Assembly (NCBI RefSeq): GCF_003837805.1
Contig: NZ_RQIT01000018.1
Span: 1-64,000 of the forward strand
DNA: 64,000 nucleotides
Origin: Bradyrhizobium sp. RP6
GTDB taxonomy: Bacteria; Pseudomonadota; Alphaproteobacteria; Rhizobiales; Xanthobacteraceae
Reading direction: 5' to 3'
Position 1 is the stretch's first letter. Each line of letters opens with the position of its first letter. Both the position numbers and the translations under genes were made by a program. The notes below the pieces were generated by a model. It saw nothing but the letters and a program-made list of their open reading frames with translations. It ran no database searches and had not been told where the DNA came from. Shown in pieces: positions 25,366 to 33,796 of this stretch.

Positions 25366-25824
25366 TTCCTCCTCGATGGCGGCTCGCGAAAAACTTAATC
25401 AACGAGCGTTGTCACCATATTTTTTGGATGAATCGTCCGGCAAGAGGGGCGGCATGAGTCATAAGGACTCAGGTGAAGCGAAGACGGCAACCATTGCGAC
25501 AGCCAAGAAGGGGACCACCCTGAGTAGGATGGAAGGTTGAGACCGGGGTCGAGCGGTGTTGGTCACGATGAAGGAAGGCTCAGAAGTTGACCCCCGGCAC
25601 GGGGGGAGAACAGCAAGCCGTCGCCACGAGGTCACCTCTCAGATGCGGGACCCTCAAATGATATCCGCCGGGCTCGGCAGGGGCGAACGTGAAGATGGCC
25701 GTGAGAGAGGCACCCGTTGTCACGGGACTGCGCCCTGCTAGTATGGGCTTTCTGCGTGTGCCGAAGCTAACGTTCAGCCTGTGGGTGGTTGGGGTTCTTC
25801 CCAGAGAACACTTGGATATTGCAG
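25366..25824. other. Gene-free stretch before a rightward gene block
   Basis: About 460 bp upstream of both the recombinase and the 25825 gene. It holds weak A/T-rich DNA near 25420 and a possible tiny frame at 25454 (entered separately). I see no convincing operator, repeat array or RNA. It probably contains the promoters of the divergent units. Confidence 0.3.
25454..25540 (+). CDS. Possible 28-residue peptide
   Basis: ATG at 25454 with GAGGGGC just upstream gives MSHKDSGEAKTATIATAKKG followed by TTLSRMEG and a TGA. The peptide is basic and has no recognisable domain. A Shine-Dalgarno-like site and the absence of any larger frame speak for it; the short length speaks against it. It might be the remnant N-terminus of a larger gene lost in the island. 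Low confidence. Confidence 0.2.
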   Translation: MSHKDSGEAKTATIATAKKGTTLSRMEG

Positions 25825-27021
25825 ATGTTTGGAATGTTTAAGTCCAGTTCGGACCGCGCGATGGATGCTGTGGTCGCTTTCGTAAGAGATACCCTCTCGC
25901 CCCATCCTCTGCCTGCTGCCGTGCTCGCTGATCGTTATTGCATCGGCTTTCTACAGATGGTGGGTGTGCATGTCGCTTCTCAGTATCTGCCCAAAGGAAG
26001 TGGCATTGATGGAGCGAAGGCTGTCTTCATTAAAGCAATGGAGCGACTTGCGCCGAGCCGCGCGGGAGAGATAGCGGAGACGCTCCCGTTCCTTAAAAAT
26101 GACGAAACTTTTCTTCGAGGCACTAAAGACGGTGACCTTTATATGGGGTGGAAGCTGCTGAAACTTGCACCGGAGCGTGACGGTCAAGCTGCCCTCGCAA
26201 GATTTGATAGCCGGATAGAAGAGGTCTCGTCACCCGATAAAGCAAAGTCTCCGAGCAATCAGGCGTCAAACGCAAATGCTCGCGAAGCGAAAGGGTCAAT
26301 CTCTTTCACGGATTGGGAAGCAAAAGACAAAAATGAGGGTTTTGATGGTCCCGCGAAACAAGAGATAACTCGCACTTATTCGTTCTCTCATCCCAAAGCC
26401 CCATCCGCCACGCTGTCCATCGAGTGCGCCCTTGAAGTTGAGATCATGCCGGATGGAGAAACGGCCAGCATAGACAGAAAGTTACGGTTTCACTTGCGGC
26501 CGTTCCGTCTTCCTCATGGGGCAGACTTCGTTATGCGCCTCGTAACAAGAGACGAGTCTCAGGGCGGTGAGTTCGATATTGTGGCCGAACCACGAGAGCC
26601 GGGCAGCGAATGGTCGACCATAGCCAAGTATGGCGGCAGGAACGATGTCGCGACATGCGTCAACACGTTGCGATCCGGCCGAGACATGCTGTTCCGTTTG
26701 CGCGATGAGCGAGAGCTTCTAGTCGATTTCCTCCTGCCGAACGATGGGTCGTTCCAGAGATTGTATGAAGAGACGTTGCAGCGTCTTCAGCAGCGGGCCG
26801 TCCTGAATCAAACCTTGCGATATAACGCCCAGCTACAGCGCGATCAGCGGACTGACAACAAGCCAAGGACACCGCAGCGGATCAAGGGCGGAGACTGGTC
26901 TGTGGTGGGCTCTGGTCATGAATTCACGTTGTCGCGTAAATACTCGTCACCCCGCGAAACAATTGAGATTATCTGCGACGTGAGAAGCTCCAAGGACGTA
27001 AACATGTGGTCTCCGATCTGA
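25825..27021 (+). CDS. Hypothetical protein, first of two overlapping unknown genes
   Basis: About 398 residues from ATG 25825 (TTG 25789 or ATG 25834 also possible). No membrane segment or signal. The N-terminal helical region (DAVVAFVRDTLSPHPLPAAVLADRYCIGFLQMVGVHVASQYL) looks like a small bundle. A Ser/Lys-rich linker (SSPDKAKSPSNQASNANAREAKGS) and a beta-rich C-half with LRFHLRPFRLPHGADFVMRLV follow. A two-domain layout with a flexible linker is clear but no family is recognised. Its end overlaps the next gene by 16 bp. In a defence-rich island an anti-phage role is possible but unsupported. Confidence 0.55.
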   Translation: MFGMFKSSSDRAMDAVVAFVRDTLSPHPLPAAVLADRYCIGFLQMVGVHVASQYLPKGSGIDGAKAVFIKAMERLAPSRAGEIAETLPFLKNDETFLRGTKDGDLYMGWKLLKLAPERDGQAALARFDSRIEEVSSPDKAKSPSNQASNANAREAKGSISFTDWEAKDKNEGFDGPAKQEITRTYSFSHPKAPSATLSIECALEVEIMPDGETASIDRKLRFHLRPFRLPHGADFVMRLVTRDESQGGEFDIVAEPREPGSEWSTIAKYGGRNDVATCVNTLRSGRDMLFRLRDERELLVDFLLPNDGSFQRLYEETLQRLQQRAVLNQTLRYNAQLQRDQRTDNKPRTPQRIKGGDWSVVGSGHEFTLSRKYSSPRETIEIICDVRSSKDVNMWSPI

Positions 27022-27437
27022 GAGTCCGGATGAGTCCGCTTCGCTTTGGCCAACATAAGTCTCTAGTGCTCGGACTTTTCACCGAAGAACCGAAGGGCGC
27101 ACTGGTGGAAGTGGAAGTGATTGGGGCCAACGGTGGAGCATCTGACGCTGTATTGCTCGTCCACCGAGAGGATGCGCACAAGGTATTACGGGCCATCGCC
27201 TCGGGAGACGATCTTCACTTCGCTATCATGCGGCCCGCTCCGCCAGATGAGGAGCCATTTCTAGCCGATCCGCTCGACAGCCTTGCCTGGCTAGTTCTCG
27301 TAAATGATGAGCAATTCAAGGCGCTCTTCGAGGACGCAACTGAGAAGGTCAGCATCTGCCAAGACGCAACGCGGGCTCGGCAACTCCGTGAGAACTGGTA
27401 TCGGCGGCGAACGCCGGGGCTAAATTCGGGCTTGTAG
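27006..27437 (+). CDS. Hypothetical protein, second of two overlapping unknown genes
   Basis: 143 residues from GTG 27006 (ATG 27030 is an alternative). It overlaps the previous gene, which suggests translation coupling, or less likely a frameshifted end of it. A beta-rich segment LVLGLFTEEPKGALVEVEVIGANGG and a helix-rich DEQFKALFEDATEKVSICQDATRARQLRENW are visible. The fold and function are unknown. About 150 bp of gene-free DNA separate it from the methyltransferase. Confidence 0.5.
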   Translation: MVSDLRVRMSPLRFGQHKSLVLGLFTEEPKGALVEVEVIGANGGASDAVLLVHREDAHKVLRAIASGDDLHFAIMRPAPPDEEPFLADPLDSLAWLVLVNDEQFKALFEDATEKVSICQDATRARQLRENWYRRRTPGLNSGL

Positions 27438-27589
27438 CAAGCGAGTGCTCGTAGACTCGGCTCAGAGCTTTCCGTTCCGAATCGTGTTGAAGGTTTAGCT
27501 TACTAGGCAAAGAACATAAAACGAACATTTACTGTTTGTCTGCAATGTGAGACCTTACGATTCGGCTTGAGTGCGGGCGGGCGAAACAA

Positions 27590-29245
27590 GTGAGCATTGA
27601 AATTCAGAGGCAAAAAGCACGGGGCGCATTTTTTACGCCACCGGCTATAAGTCATTTTTTAGTTGAGTGGGCGGTGCGCCGCAGGTCCGATAGAGTGCTC
27701 GAGCCTTCTTGCGGGGACGCCGCCTTCTTGGTCCCAGCAGCAGAACGGCTCAGAGACTTGGGTGTCTCTCGCCGTAACATCCCAAACCAGCTTCAGGGCG
27801 TAGAAATTCACAAGGCCTCCGTTGAGGAGGCCGAAGAGCGTCTCGACGAGGAGGGGCTCTCCGCGACGATCGTCCATTCAGATTTCTTCGATTGTGAGCC
27901 AAGGCCCGTTTTCGACGCGGTGGTCGGTAATCCGCCCTTCATCCGCTATCAGTCGTTCTCGGGAGAGGCGAGAGCCAAAAGCTTGCGAGCGGCGCTCGCC
28001 CACGGGGTGCGGCTCACTGCGCTTGCCAGTAGCTGGGCCGCGTTTGTCATCCACGCATCCGAGTTTCTTAATGAGAACGGACGCCTTGGGATGGTGCTTC
28101 CTGCCGAGTTGCTCTCGGTTAACTATGCAGCTGAAGTTAGGAGATTCCTCCTAAATCGATTCGCGAACGTTCGGCTGGTCCTTTTCGACAATCTCGTTTT
28201 TCCCGGTGTTACGGCCGAGGTCGTGCTGTTGCTCGCGGAAGGACGAGGAACAGCAAAAAGCTTCGAGGTGATACAGCTGCGGGACTTGGCTGCATTGGCT
28301 GATCTCAATGGCCCGGGAAGTCTCGATTTCTTGCCCTCAGGTGGTGAGAAGTGGACGCCCGCACTAATCTCTAGTGATGCGCTAAAGGTGTATCGCGACC
28401 TCACGCGCGAACGGGCCTTTAGTCGTTTGGTCGATTGGGGCGAAACCTACTTGGGAAATGTTACCGGGAACAACGGTTACTTCACTCTCACCGCGGAGCA
28501 AGTCGGGAAGCTTAAACTCGGGCCCGAGGATCTATTGAAGATTTCTCCTCCAGGATCGCGGCATCTGAGAGGGCTAACTTTCACCGCCAAAGCGTGGAGG
28601 GAGATGGCTAACCGAGGTGCTCGCTCTTATCTGTTCGCGCCACAGGGAGATGTTCTTTCTCCCGCTGCACGCGCCTATGTCACGGACGGAGAAAGGAAGG
28701 AGGTCCAGAAGGCCTACAAGTGTAGCAATCGAACTCCGTGGTGGCGTGTCCCGCAGGTTGAGAAGCCCGATATCCTCTTCTCATATATGAACCACGACCA
28801 TCCACGGCTTATCGCCAACGATGCCGGAATCTCGATCCTCAATTCGCTCTATGGACTAAAGCTTCGGGATCAGCTGAGGGATGTCGGCAAATCTCTTTTG
28901 CCTATAGCGTGTCTGAATAGCCTGACGCTCCTCGGTTCGGAGGTCGTTGGTCGTGCGTACGGCGGGGGGTTGCTGAAGCACGAGCCGCGAGAAGCAGACC
29001 TGCTGCCTACTCCTTCTGCTGAAGCGCTCGATGAAATCGGCGGACAGCTGGCCCTTTTGAAACCACAGCTGGCAATTGCGCTCCGGTCTAACGACCTTTC
29101 AGCGGCAGTCAGACTCGTAGATTCCGTCGTGCTCACAAAGCATATGCGGATTACCGAACATGAACTGCAAGGTCTGAGAAGGGCTCGCGAGCTTCTCTTC
29201 AATAGGCGTGTATCACGGGCGGTCAGTGCACGTGTCTCGGATTGA
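27590..29245 (+). CDS. N6-adenine DNA methyltransferase (Eco57I-like)
   Basis: 551 residues. The AdoMet-binding motif I region is VLEPSCGDAAFLVPAAERL (about 36-54) after the family opening RQKARGAFFTPPAISHFLVEWA. Motif IV is NPPFIRYQSF (about 113-122), the N6-adenine catalytic signature. The second half (target recognition domain and YGLKLRD, LNSLTLLGSEVVGRAYGGGLLKHEPREADLLPTP) is like that of class 1 type II/IIG enzymes; no nuclease domain is fused. The GTG start at 27590 fits. It is the first gene of a four-gene rightward row and overlaps the nuclease gene. Confidence 0.88.
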   Translation: MSIEIQRQKARGAFFTPPAISHFLVEWAVRRRSDRVLEPSCGDAAFLVPAAERLRDLGVSRRNIPNQLQGVEIHKASVEEAEERLDEEGLSATIVHSDFFDCEPRPVFDAVVGNPPFIRYQSFSGEARAKSLRAALAHGVRLTALASSWAAFVIHASEFLNENGRLGMVLPAELLSVNYAAEVRRFLLNRFANVRLVLFDNLVFPGVTAEVVLLLAEGRGTAKSFEVIQLRDLAALADLNGPGSLDFLPSGGEKWTPALISSDALKVYRDLTRERAFSRLVDWGETYLGNVTGNNGYFTLTAEQVGKLKLGPEDLLKISPPGSRHLRGLTFTAKAWREMANRGARSYLFAPQGDVLSPAARAYVTDGERKEVQKAYKCSNRTPWWRVPQVEKPDILFSYMNHDHPRLIANDAGISILNSLYGLKLRDQLRDVGKSLLPIACLNSLTLLGSEVVGRAYGGGLLKHEPREADLLPTPSAEALDEIGGQLALLKPQLAIALRSNDLSAAVRLVDSVVLTKHMRITEHELQGLRRARELLFNRRVSRAVSARVSD

Positions 29246-29963
29246 TGATCTTCTTAAGCAGGCGATTTCGGGGCTAGGCCCCAAGCCGACGGATTCCGAG
29301 CCGCAAAATGTAAAGCGCCGATATAGCGAAAGGCTTTCGGAGTGTGTCGCTTTGGCTGTTGCTGCGGAGCTCCGCGAGCGCGGACTTAAAGAGGCGCGTC
29401 CCGCGAGCCCCGGCGAGTTAGACTCTTCGGGAGCGGAGCGACGGATGGCTGGCGGTCTTGGCGCGAAGAAGGTGGATGTGACGTGGGCTACCGAGGAGGC
29501 GGGCCTGCTATTGGCTATCTCGATCAAGAGCATCAATTTTCGCGACTCAAGCACAAAGAACTTTCAAAAGAATCTAGTCAACAGGCGGGGTGATATGTTG
29601 ATGGAAGCTGTTACGCTCCATCGTCGGTTTCCCTACGCAGTACTTGGCGCATTCTTTTTCTTTGACAAGGATGCAGAATTGGATGGAACGAGCAAGCGGA
29701 AGTCTACTTTCATCAACGCTCACGCCCGGTTGCGGTTGTTTACTGGCCGTGCCGATCCAGCTGGAAGAGACGAGCAATTCGAACGCTTCTACATTCTGCT
29801 TCTGGATGCCGAGGCTGCCATGCCTGTACGAGCTTTTGAGGTTGGAAACCCCGGGACGCAAATCGATCTCGCTGTAATATTCGACGATCTCCTAAACCTC
29901 ACGGCCGAACGAAATCCGGACTTTTACGAATTCGATTCAGGTGAATTGAGGAATGTTAGATAA
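29208..29963 (+). CDS. Putative PD-(D/E)XK restriction endonuclease
   Basis: About 251 residues. The segment KKVDVTWATEEAGLLLAISIKS has the D-(X)n-S/E-x-K shape of a restriction nuclease core, with Asp154-like and Lys residues and hydrophobic strands. It is preceded by the Gly-rich GLGAKK. Helical N- and C-terminal parts flank it. It begins inside the methyltransferase gene (GTG 29208, or GTG 29232) with a 14-38 bp overlap, so both are expressed together. Partnership with the methyltransferase as an R-M system is inferred; the exact family is not recognised. Confidence 0.72.
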   Translation: MYHGRSVHVSRIDDLLKQAISGLGPKPTDSEPQNVKRRYSERLSECVALAVAAELRERGLKEARPASPGELDSSGAERRMAGGLGAKKVDVTWATEEAGLLLAISIKSINFRDSSTKNFQKNLVNRRGDMLMEAVTLHRRFPYAVLGAFFFFDKDAELDGTSKRKSTFINAHARLRLFTGRADPAGRDEQFERFYILLLDAEAAMPVRAFEVGNPGTQIDLAVIFDDLLNLTAERNPDFYEFDSGELRNVR

Positions 29964-29996
29964 GAGACACGACCACCCAGTCTCGGGATCTGCAGT

Positions 29997-31043
29997 ATGA
30001 AAAGCTTCGACTCTCGCGTTTACAGCATCAACGATTTTGTCGAATGGGATAAGCATAAGCAGCTTATCTTAAACCCGACGTTTCAAAGGAGGGCTGTGTG
30101 GAGCGATAAGGCGAAAAGCTTTCTCATGGACACCATCGTGCGCGGAAAGCCAATTCCCAAAGTGTTCATTCGGCAGAAGATCAACGTCACAACCAAAGTT
30201 TCGGCTCGAGAAGTCGTAGACGGTCAGCAGCGTTTGAGATCGATACTGTCTTATATTAAGGATGGGTTCGCAATACCTAAGCGCATGCACCCGGAATACG
30301 GCGGCCTCCTGTTCAGCCAGCTTCCGGAAGATGTGCAATCGCAAATCCTTTCTTACGAGATTGCGGTGGATCTGCTTATCAACCTGCCCGACGCTGAGAT
30401 TCTTGACATATTCGGGCGGCTGAACTCGTATGCAGTTATTCTAAATGAGCAAGAGAAGCTCAACGCGAACCACTTCGGTGCATTCAAGGTGCTCGCCGAT
30501 CAAGTCGGTCGAAAATACTACGAGTACTGGATCAAGCAAAAAATATTGACCGCCAAGGAAATCCTCCGAATGGCGGAGGTGGCCCTGGTCGCCGACCTGT
30601 TGATCGCTCTACTTGAAGGGATAAAAAACCGAAAGCAAGTCGCGCGATACTATGACCGCTTCGAAGACAGCTTCGATCACGATCCCGTTCAGGTCGAGGC
30701 AAACTTTGACGCAGTTATCGTGACGATTACGAAGCTCTTTCCTGAAGGACTTGGTGAAACGGAATTCAGTCGCCCCTTTTTGTTCTACACTCTTTTCACC
30801 GCTGTGGCCCATTGCATTCACGGGCTGCCCAATCTCGACCGCCCGAGACTCGCGCTAACCACGGATGCGATGATCGCAAAGGCCCGAAATGGGCTGGATA
30901 GGGTCGAGGAGCTATTTGCTATTAAAGACGCCGGCCAGCTAACCGAGCAAGAGCAGCAGTTCCTTCAAGACAGCCGCCGCGCCACGACTGACCCCAAGGT
31001 GCGCGAGCGCAGGACCGAATACCTCTTATCGCTCATGGGATGA
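29997..31043 (+). CDS. DUF262 (ParB/GmrSD-N-like) domain protein
   Basis: 348 residues. The N-terminal DUF262 domain reads RVYSINDFVEWDKHKQLILNPTFQRRAVWS, KSFLMDTIVRGKPIPKVFIRQ and EVVDGQQRLRSILSYIKDGF, which is the characteristic motif series of the family (GQQR). DUF262 is the GmrS-like nucleotide-binding half of modification-dependent systems. No DUF1524 (His-Asn-His) nuclease half is attached. The C-terminal ~150 residues are helical. It is 33 bp after the nuclease gene and 6 bp before the HEPN gene, so coexpression is almost certain. Confidence 0.85.
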   Translation: MKSFDSRVYSINDFVEWDKHKQLILNPTFQRRAVWSDKAKSFLMDTIVRGKPIPKVFIRQKINVTTKVSAREVVDGQQRLRSILSYIKDGFAIPKRMHPEYGGLLFSQLPEDVQSQILSYEIAVDLLINLPDAEILDIFGRLNSYAVILNEQEKLNANHFGAFKVLADQVGRKYYEYWIKQKILTAKEILRMAEVALVADLLIALLEGIKNRKQVARYYDRFEDSFDHDPVQVEANFDAVIVTITKLFPEGLGETEFSRPFLFYTLFTAVAHCIHGLPNLDRPRLALTTDAMIAKARNGLDRVEELFAIKDAGQLTEQEQQFLQDSRRATTDPKVRERRTEYLLSLMG

Positions 31044-31049
31044 ACTGCC

Positions 31050-31673
31050 GTGCCAGCCGCGCAAACACTCGCAGAATTTCGGGCGAGCGTAGCTCAGTGC
31101 GAAAGCCTCATTGCGAATGCGCATAAGGTCGATGCCACGGGAGCTTCTATCCTGCCGCCCATCGACCGAGAGCAGATCACGGTTGCGGCGTTTCTGAACA
31201 TGTTTATCGCATGGGAAGCTTTCCTCGAAGCGTCTATCCACGAGACCATGGTCGGAGGCGCGGCGATAGGGGGCGGCCAGCCAGTGCGATACGTCAGTCC
31301 CCCGGACATCGTAGCGGCGCAGAAGCTTGTCAAAGGCACAATGCGCTATTTCGACTTTGCCAATCACGACAACGTCCGAACAATAGTTAACCTGTATTTT
31401 CAAAACGGATATCCATACGAGCCGCATCTCAGCGCCATCGTGTCAGACCTGATTGACCTTCGGACAATGCGGAATGCATCCGCGCACATTTCGTCGACCA
31501 CCCGACAGGCTTTGGAATCCTTGGCGGGACGAATTTTCGGAGCACCGCAGCCTGGCATCACCCTTTATACCTTGCTGACATCGGTGGACCCTCGCGCGGC
31601 GAACGGCGACACGGTATTGGTCGCTTACAGACGTAAACTAGATGCGGCCGCCGAGCTAATCTCCAACGGCTGA
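31050..31673 (+). CDS. HEPN nuclease of the MAE_28990/MAE_18760 type
   Basis: 207 residues. The helical HEPN domain contains the catalytic motif RNASAH (R-x4-H, about residues 141-146) in LRTMRNASAHISSTT. The earlier segment FLNMFIAWEAFLEASIHETM matches this family, which is often next to DUF262 genes. It probably cuts RNA as the toxic or effector part, inhibited or triggered by the DUF262 protein. The GTG start at 31050 lies 6 bp after the DUF262 stop. It is the last gene before the right end of the island. Confidence 0.82.
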   Translation: MPAAQTLAEFRASVAQCESLIANAHKVDATGASILPPIDREQITVAAFLNMFIAWEAFLEASIHETMVGGAAIGGGQPVRYVSPPDIVAAQKLVKGTMRYFDFANHDNVRTIVNLYFQNGYPYEPHLSAIVSDLIDLRTMRNASAHISSTTRQALESLAGRIFGAPQPGITLYTLLTSVDPRAANGDTVLVAYRRKLDAAAELISNG

Positions 31674-31731
31674 AACGAGCGCTCCCGCCTATGCGGCCCG
31701 CTCTTTGCGGTTCCCACGGAGTAACCTTGGT

Positions 31732-31739
31732 GTGTAACA
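31732..31739. other. Third GTGTAACA copy, candidate integrase arm site
   Basis: GTGTAACA identical to the two copies beside attL, inside the island and 61 bp before attR. Supports a shared integrase binding site at both ends. Confidence 0.45.
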
Positions 31740-31800
31740 ACTGAGAGTCGCTCTTGAATTATTCCAATGAATTCAATATTTTGAAGGGAGGCCTATGCAA

Positions 31801-31877
31801 TCCTTTCCTGGGCACCATACATTTCTGGATCGCAAACAAATCCAGATAGATAAGCCCTTTCAGAGTGTTGCGTTGGC
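31801..31877. repeat. attR: right direct repeat of the island
   Basis: TCCTTTCCTGGGCACCAT and the following 59 bp repeat 10191-10267 with three differences (at repeat positions 19, 21 and 72). Only the last bases of the tRNA are copied, so this is not a second tRNA gene. It marks the boundary with chromosomal DNA. Confidence 0.92.
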
Positions 31878-31886
31878 ATCGGGGCC

Positions 31887-32159
31887 ATGAGCCGAGAAAG
31901 TGCAGTGCGCTGTGTCTTGGGATCGTGTGCTTTGGGCTTGTGCCTCTTGGTCGGTGCGTGTGCTTCCGCGAACGCCGCAGCAAGAGGGCATCACAAGTTG
32001 CGACATGTCACCGTTCGGCCGGGCGAGGCCGCGGCTCCGGTCTATGTCACTCCGAATGGTGTGCGCATCTATCGCGACGATTCCGTTCCCGGCGGTCTGC
32101 GGACCGACCACGACGACCCTCCCGCCTATGACGATCCATCCAAGTTCGGCGGCGGCTGA
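31887..32159 (+). CDS. Small exported lipoprotein-like protein
   Basis: 90 residues. A signal with a hydrophobic core (VLGSCALGLCLLVGACAS) contains LVGAC, a lipobox, which suggests a lipid-modified Cys25. The mature part is short and polar, with VYVTPNGVRIYRDDSVPGGLRTDHDDPPAYDDP. The ATG at 31887 lies ten bases after attR, so the gene's promoter region is the island's right end; before integration it was next to the tRNA. No function is known. Confidence 0.7.
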   Translation: MSRESAVRCVLGSCALGLCLLVGACASANAAARGHHKLRHVTVRPGEAAAPVYVTPNGVRIYRDDSVPGGLRTDHDDPPAYDDPSKFGGG

Positions 32160-33431
32160 TCACACCACCTGCTTCCCCATCCGCTCCGCCACCGCCTTCT
32201 GCACGAAGTACATCATCACCAGCGTGACGATCGTCGTCGCGACGACGACGTAGCCGATCCGGTCGAAATGGATCAGCGAACCGTCGGGCGCCTGCGCGAT
32301 GATCGCGCCGGCGAGCACCGAGCCGAGTCCGCCGGAGAGCTGCTGCAGCGAGGCGCTGACCGCGCTGAACGAGCCGCGCTGGCTCGCGTCGGGAATCGCC
32401 GACATCAGCGCCTGCGACGGGATCATCCGCGAGAAGATGCCGACGAACATCAGGACGTTGACGAGGATCGCGGTCGCGAGCGAGACGTGGCCGAGATGTG
32501 TGTAGATCAGCACCATGGCCACGGTCATCGCGCAGCCGAACACGAAGGTCGGATATTTGCCGAACGCATCGCTGGCACGGCCGACCAGCGGCCCCGTGAC
32601 GATGCTGAACAGGCCGGAGACGAGATAGATCGTCGGCAGATGCGTGATGTCGATGCCGAGATTGTGCACGGTGTAGGCGCTGGAGAACGGCATCAGCATG
32701 TAACCGCCCGTCGCCAGCAGCGTCGTGACGGCGAAGGCGAGCGTATAGCGCGGCTCACCGAGCGTCGCGATCAGATGGCGGAACGCGTTCCTGTCCTGCT
32801 TCAGTTTCAGATGCGCATCGACCGGCTCCATGACCACGGCGATGATTGCGATCGCCGCGATCGACACGACCACGATCGCCGCGAAGCAGACGTGCCAATT
32901 CCAGTGATTGGCGAGAAACAGCCCGGCGGGAATGCCGAGCACCTGGCTCGCGGCGAACGCCGTCTGGAGGAAGCCCATGACACGGCCGCGCAGGTGCAGT
33001 GGAAACAGGTCGGTGATGATGGCGAGCACGACGGCGCCGATCACGCCGCCGAACAATCCGGTCACGATCCGGCCGAGCAGCAGCACGTGGTAGGTCTGCG
33101 CGGCCGCGCAGAGCGCAGTGCCGAGCGTGAAGCCGACATAGAAGAACAGCAGCAGCCGCTTGCGATCGAAGCGATCGGCGAAGCCGGCGGCGAGAATCCC
33201 CGATAGTCCCGCACTGAATGCGTAGGCCGACACCGCGACGCCGAACTGCCCCGCCGTGATATCGAGCGAGGGCATCAGGATGGCGCCGAGCGGCGACATG
33301 ATGATGAAATCGAGAATGATCGTGAACTGCGTGAACGTCAGCAGCGCGATGAGGAGCGCCTGGTAGCGCGAGAAGCCGCGCTGGCGTTTGCCTTGGTCGT
33401 CGATCGGCGCGGCGAGCGTCTGTTCGGTCAT
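32160..33431 (-). CDS. MFS transporter (drug:H+ antiporter-like)
   Basis: 423 residues with 12 hydrophobic helices expected. The start ATG 33431 (MTEQTLAAPIDDQ) is chosen since the upstream frame extends into non-conserved sequence. The loop 2-3 motif GFADRFDRKRLL (about residues 86-97) is the MFS signature A. RALLI/ALLIALLTFTQFTIILDFIIMSP is the first helix with a DHA1-type DFxxxxP motif. It likely exports a small compound using the proton gradient. It converges with the small lipoprotein gene with no gap. Confidence 0.88.
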   Translation of the reverse strand: MTEQTLAAPIDDQGKRQRGFSRYQALLIALLTFTQFTIILDFIIMSPLGAILMPSLDITAGQFGVAVSAYAFSAGLSGILAAGFADRFDRKRLLLFFYVGFTLGTALCAAAQTYHVLLLGRIVTGLFGGVIGAVVLAIITDLFPLHLRGRVMGFLQTAFAASQVLGIPAGLFLANHWNWHVCFAAIVVVSIAAIAIIAVVMEPVDAHLKLKQDRNAFRHLIATLGEPRYTLAFAVTTLLATGGYMLMPFSSAYTVHNLGIDITHLPTIYLVSGLFSIVTGPLVGRASDAFGKYPTFVFGCAMTVAMVLIYTHLGHVSLATAILVNVLMFVGIFSRMIPSQALMSAIPDASQRGSFSAVSASLQQLSGGLGSVLAGAIIAQAPDGSLIHFDRIGYVVVATTIVTLVMMYFVQKAVAERMGKQVV

Positions 33432-33796
33432 TGGCACTTCATTCGTCGTGAGCGGGCGGGGCGGAGAGGCCGGCAACAGATAGGGTGCGCCGGGGCGAAT
33501 TGCAGCGGGCTGGCCTGAAAACCTGCTCCGCCGGGGAGAGCAGCGGCTCATCATCTCGCGCGCCGTGGAGGATGTGAAACACTTTGCTTGCGTCGCGACC
33601 GGCTCGCGAGCGCAGGGCCAGCCGATCCCTCCAGTCGCGACCATGAGGTCGCGACCTGCACGTCATCGCCGCGATCTGATCGCCCGTAAGGCCGCGGCCG
33701 CCGCTTGCGTGACCTGTCGCCAGTGGCTACATCGCGGGCCATCCGTTTTAGCCTATGATATCGACGCACCGATTCGACCCGAGGTTTTGACACGCC
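33432..33796. other. Gene-free stretch between divergent genes
   Basis: 365 bp between the MFS transporter and RNase D, transcribed apart from each other. I see no gene, RNA or clear operator; it should hold both promoters. A GGTCGCGACTGGAG-type inverted text near 33596-33656 (GCGACCGG..., GGTCGCGACC) may form a palindrome. Confidence 0.3.

Noticed and set aside
25556..25741. A 61-codon plus-strand frame upstream of the unknown genes
   Set aside because: No ribosome-binding site, no hydrophobic or domain pattern, and poor codon use.
27006..27437. Frameshift joining the 25825 and 27006 frames
   Set aside because: A 16-bp overlap with a separate start is a usual operon pattern, and no slippery run is present; not excluded but less likely.
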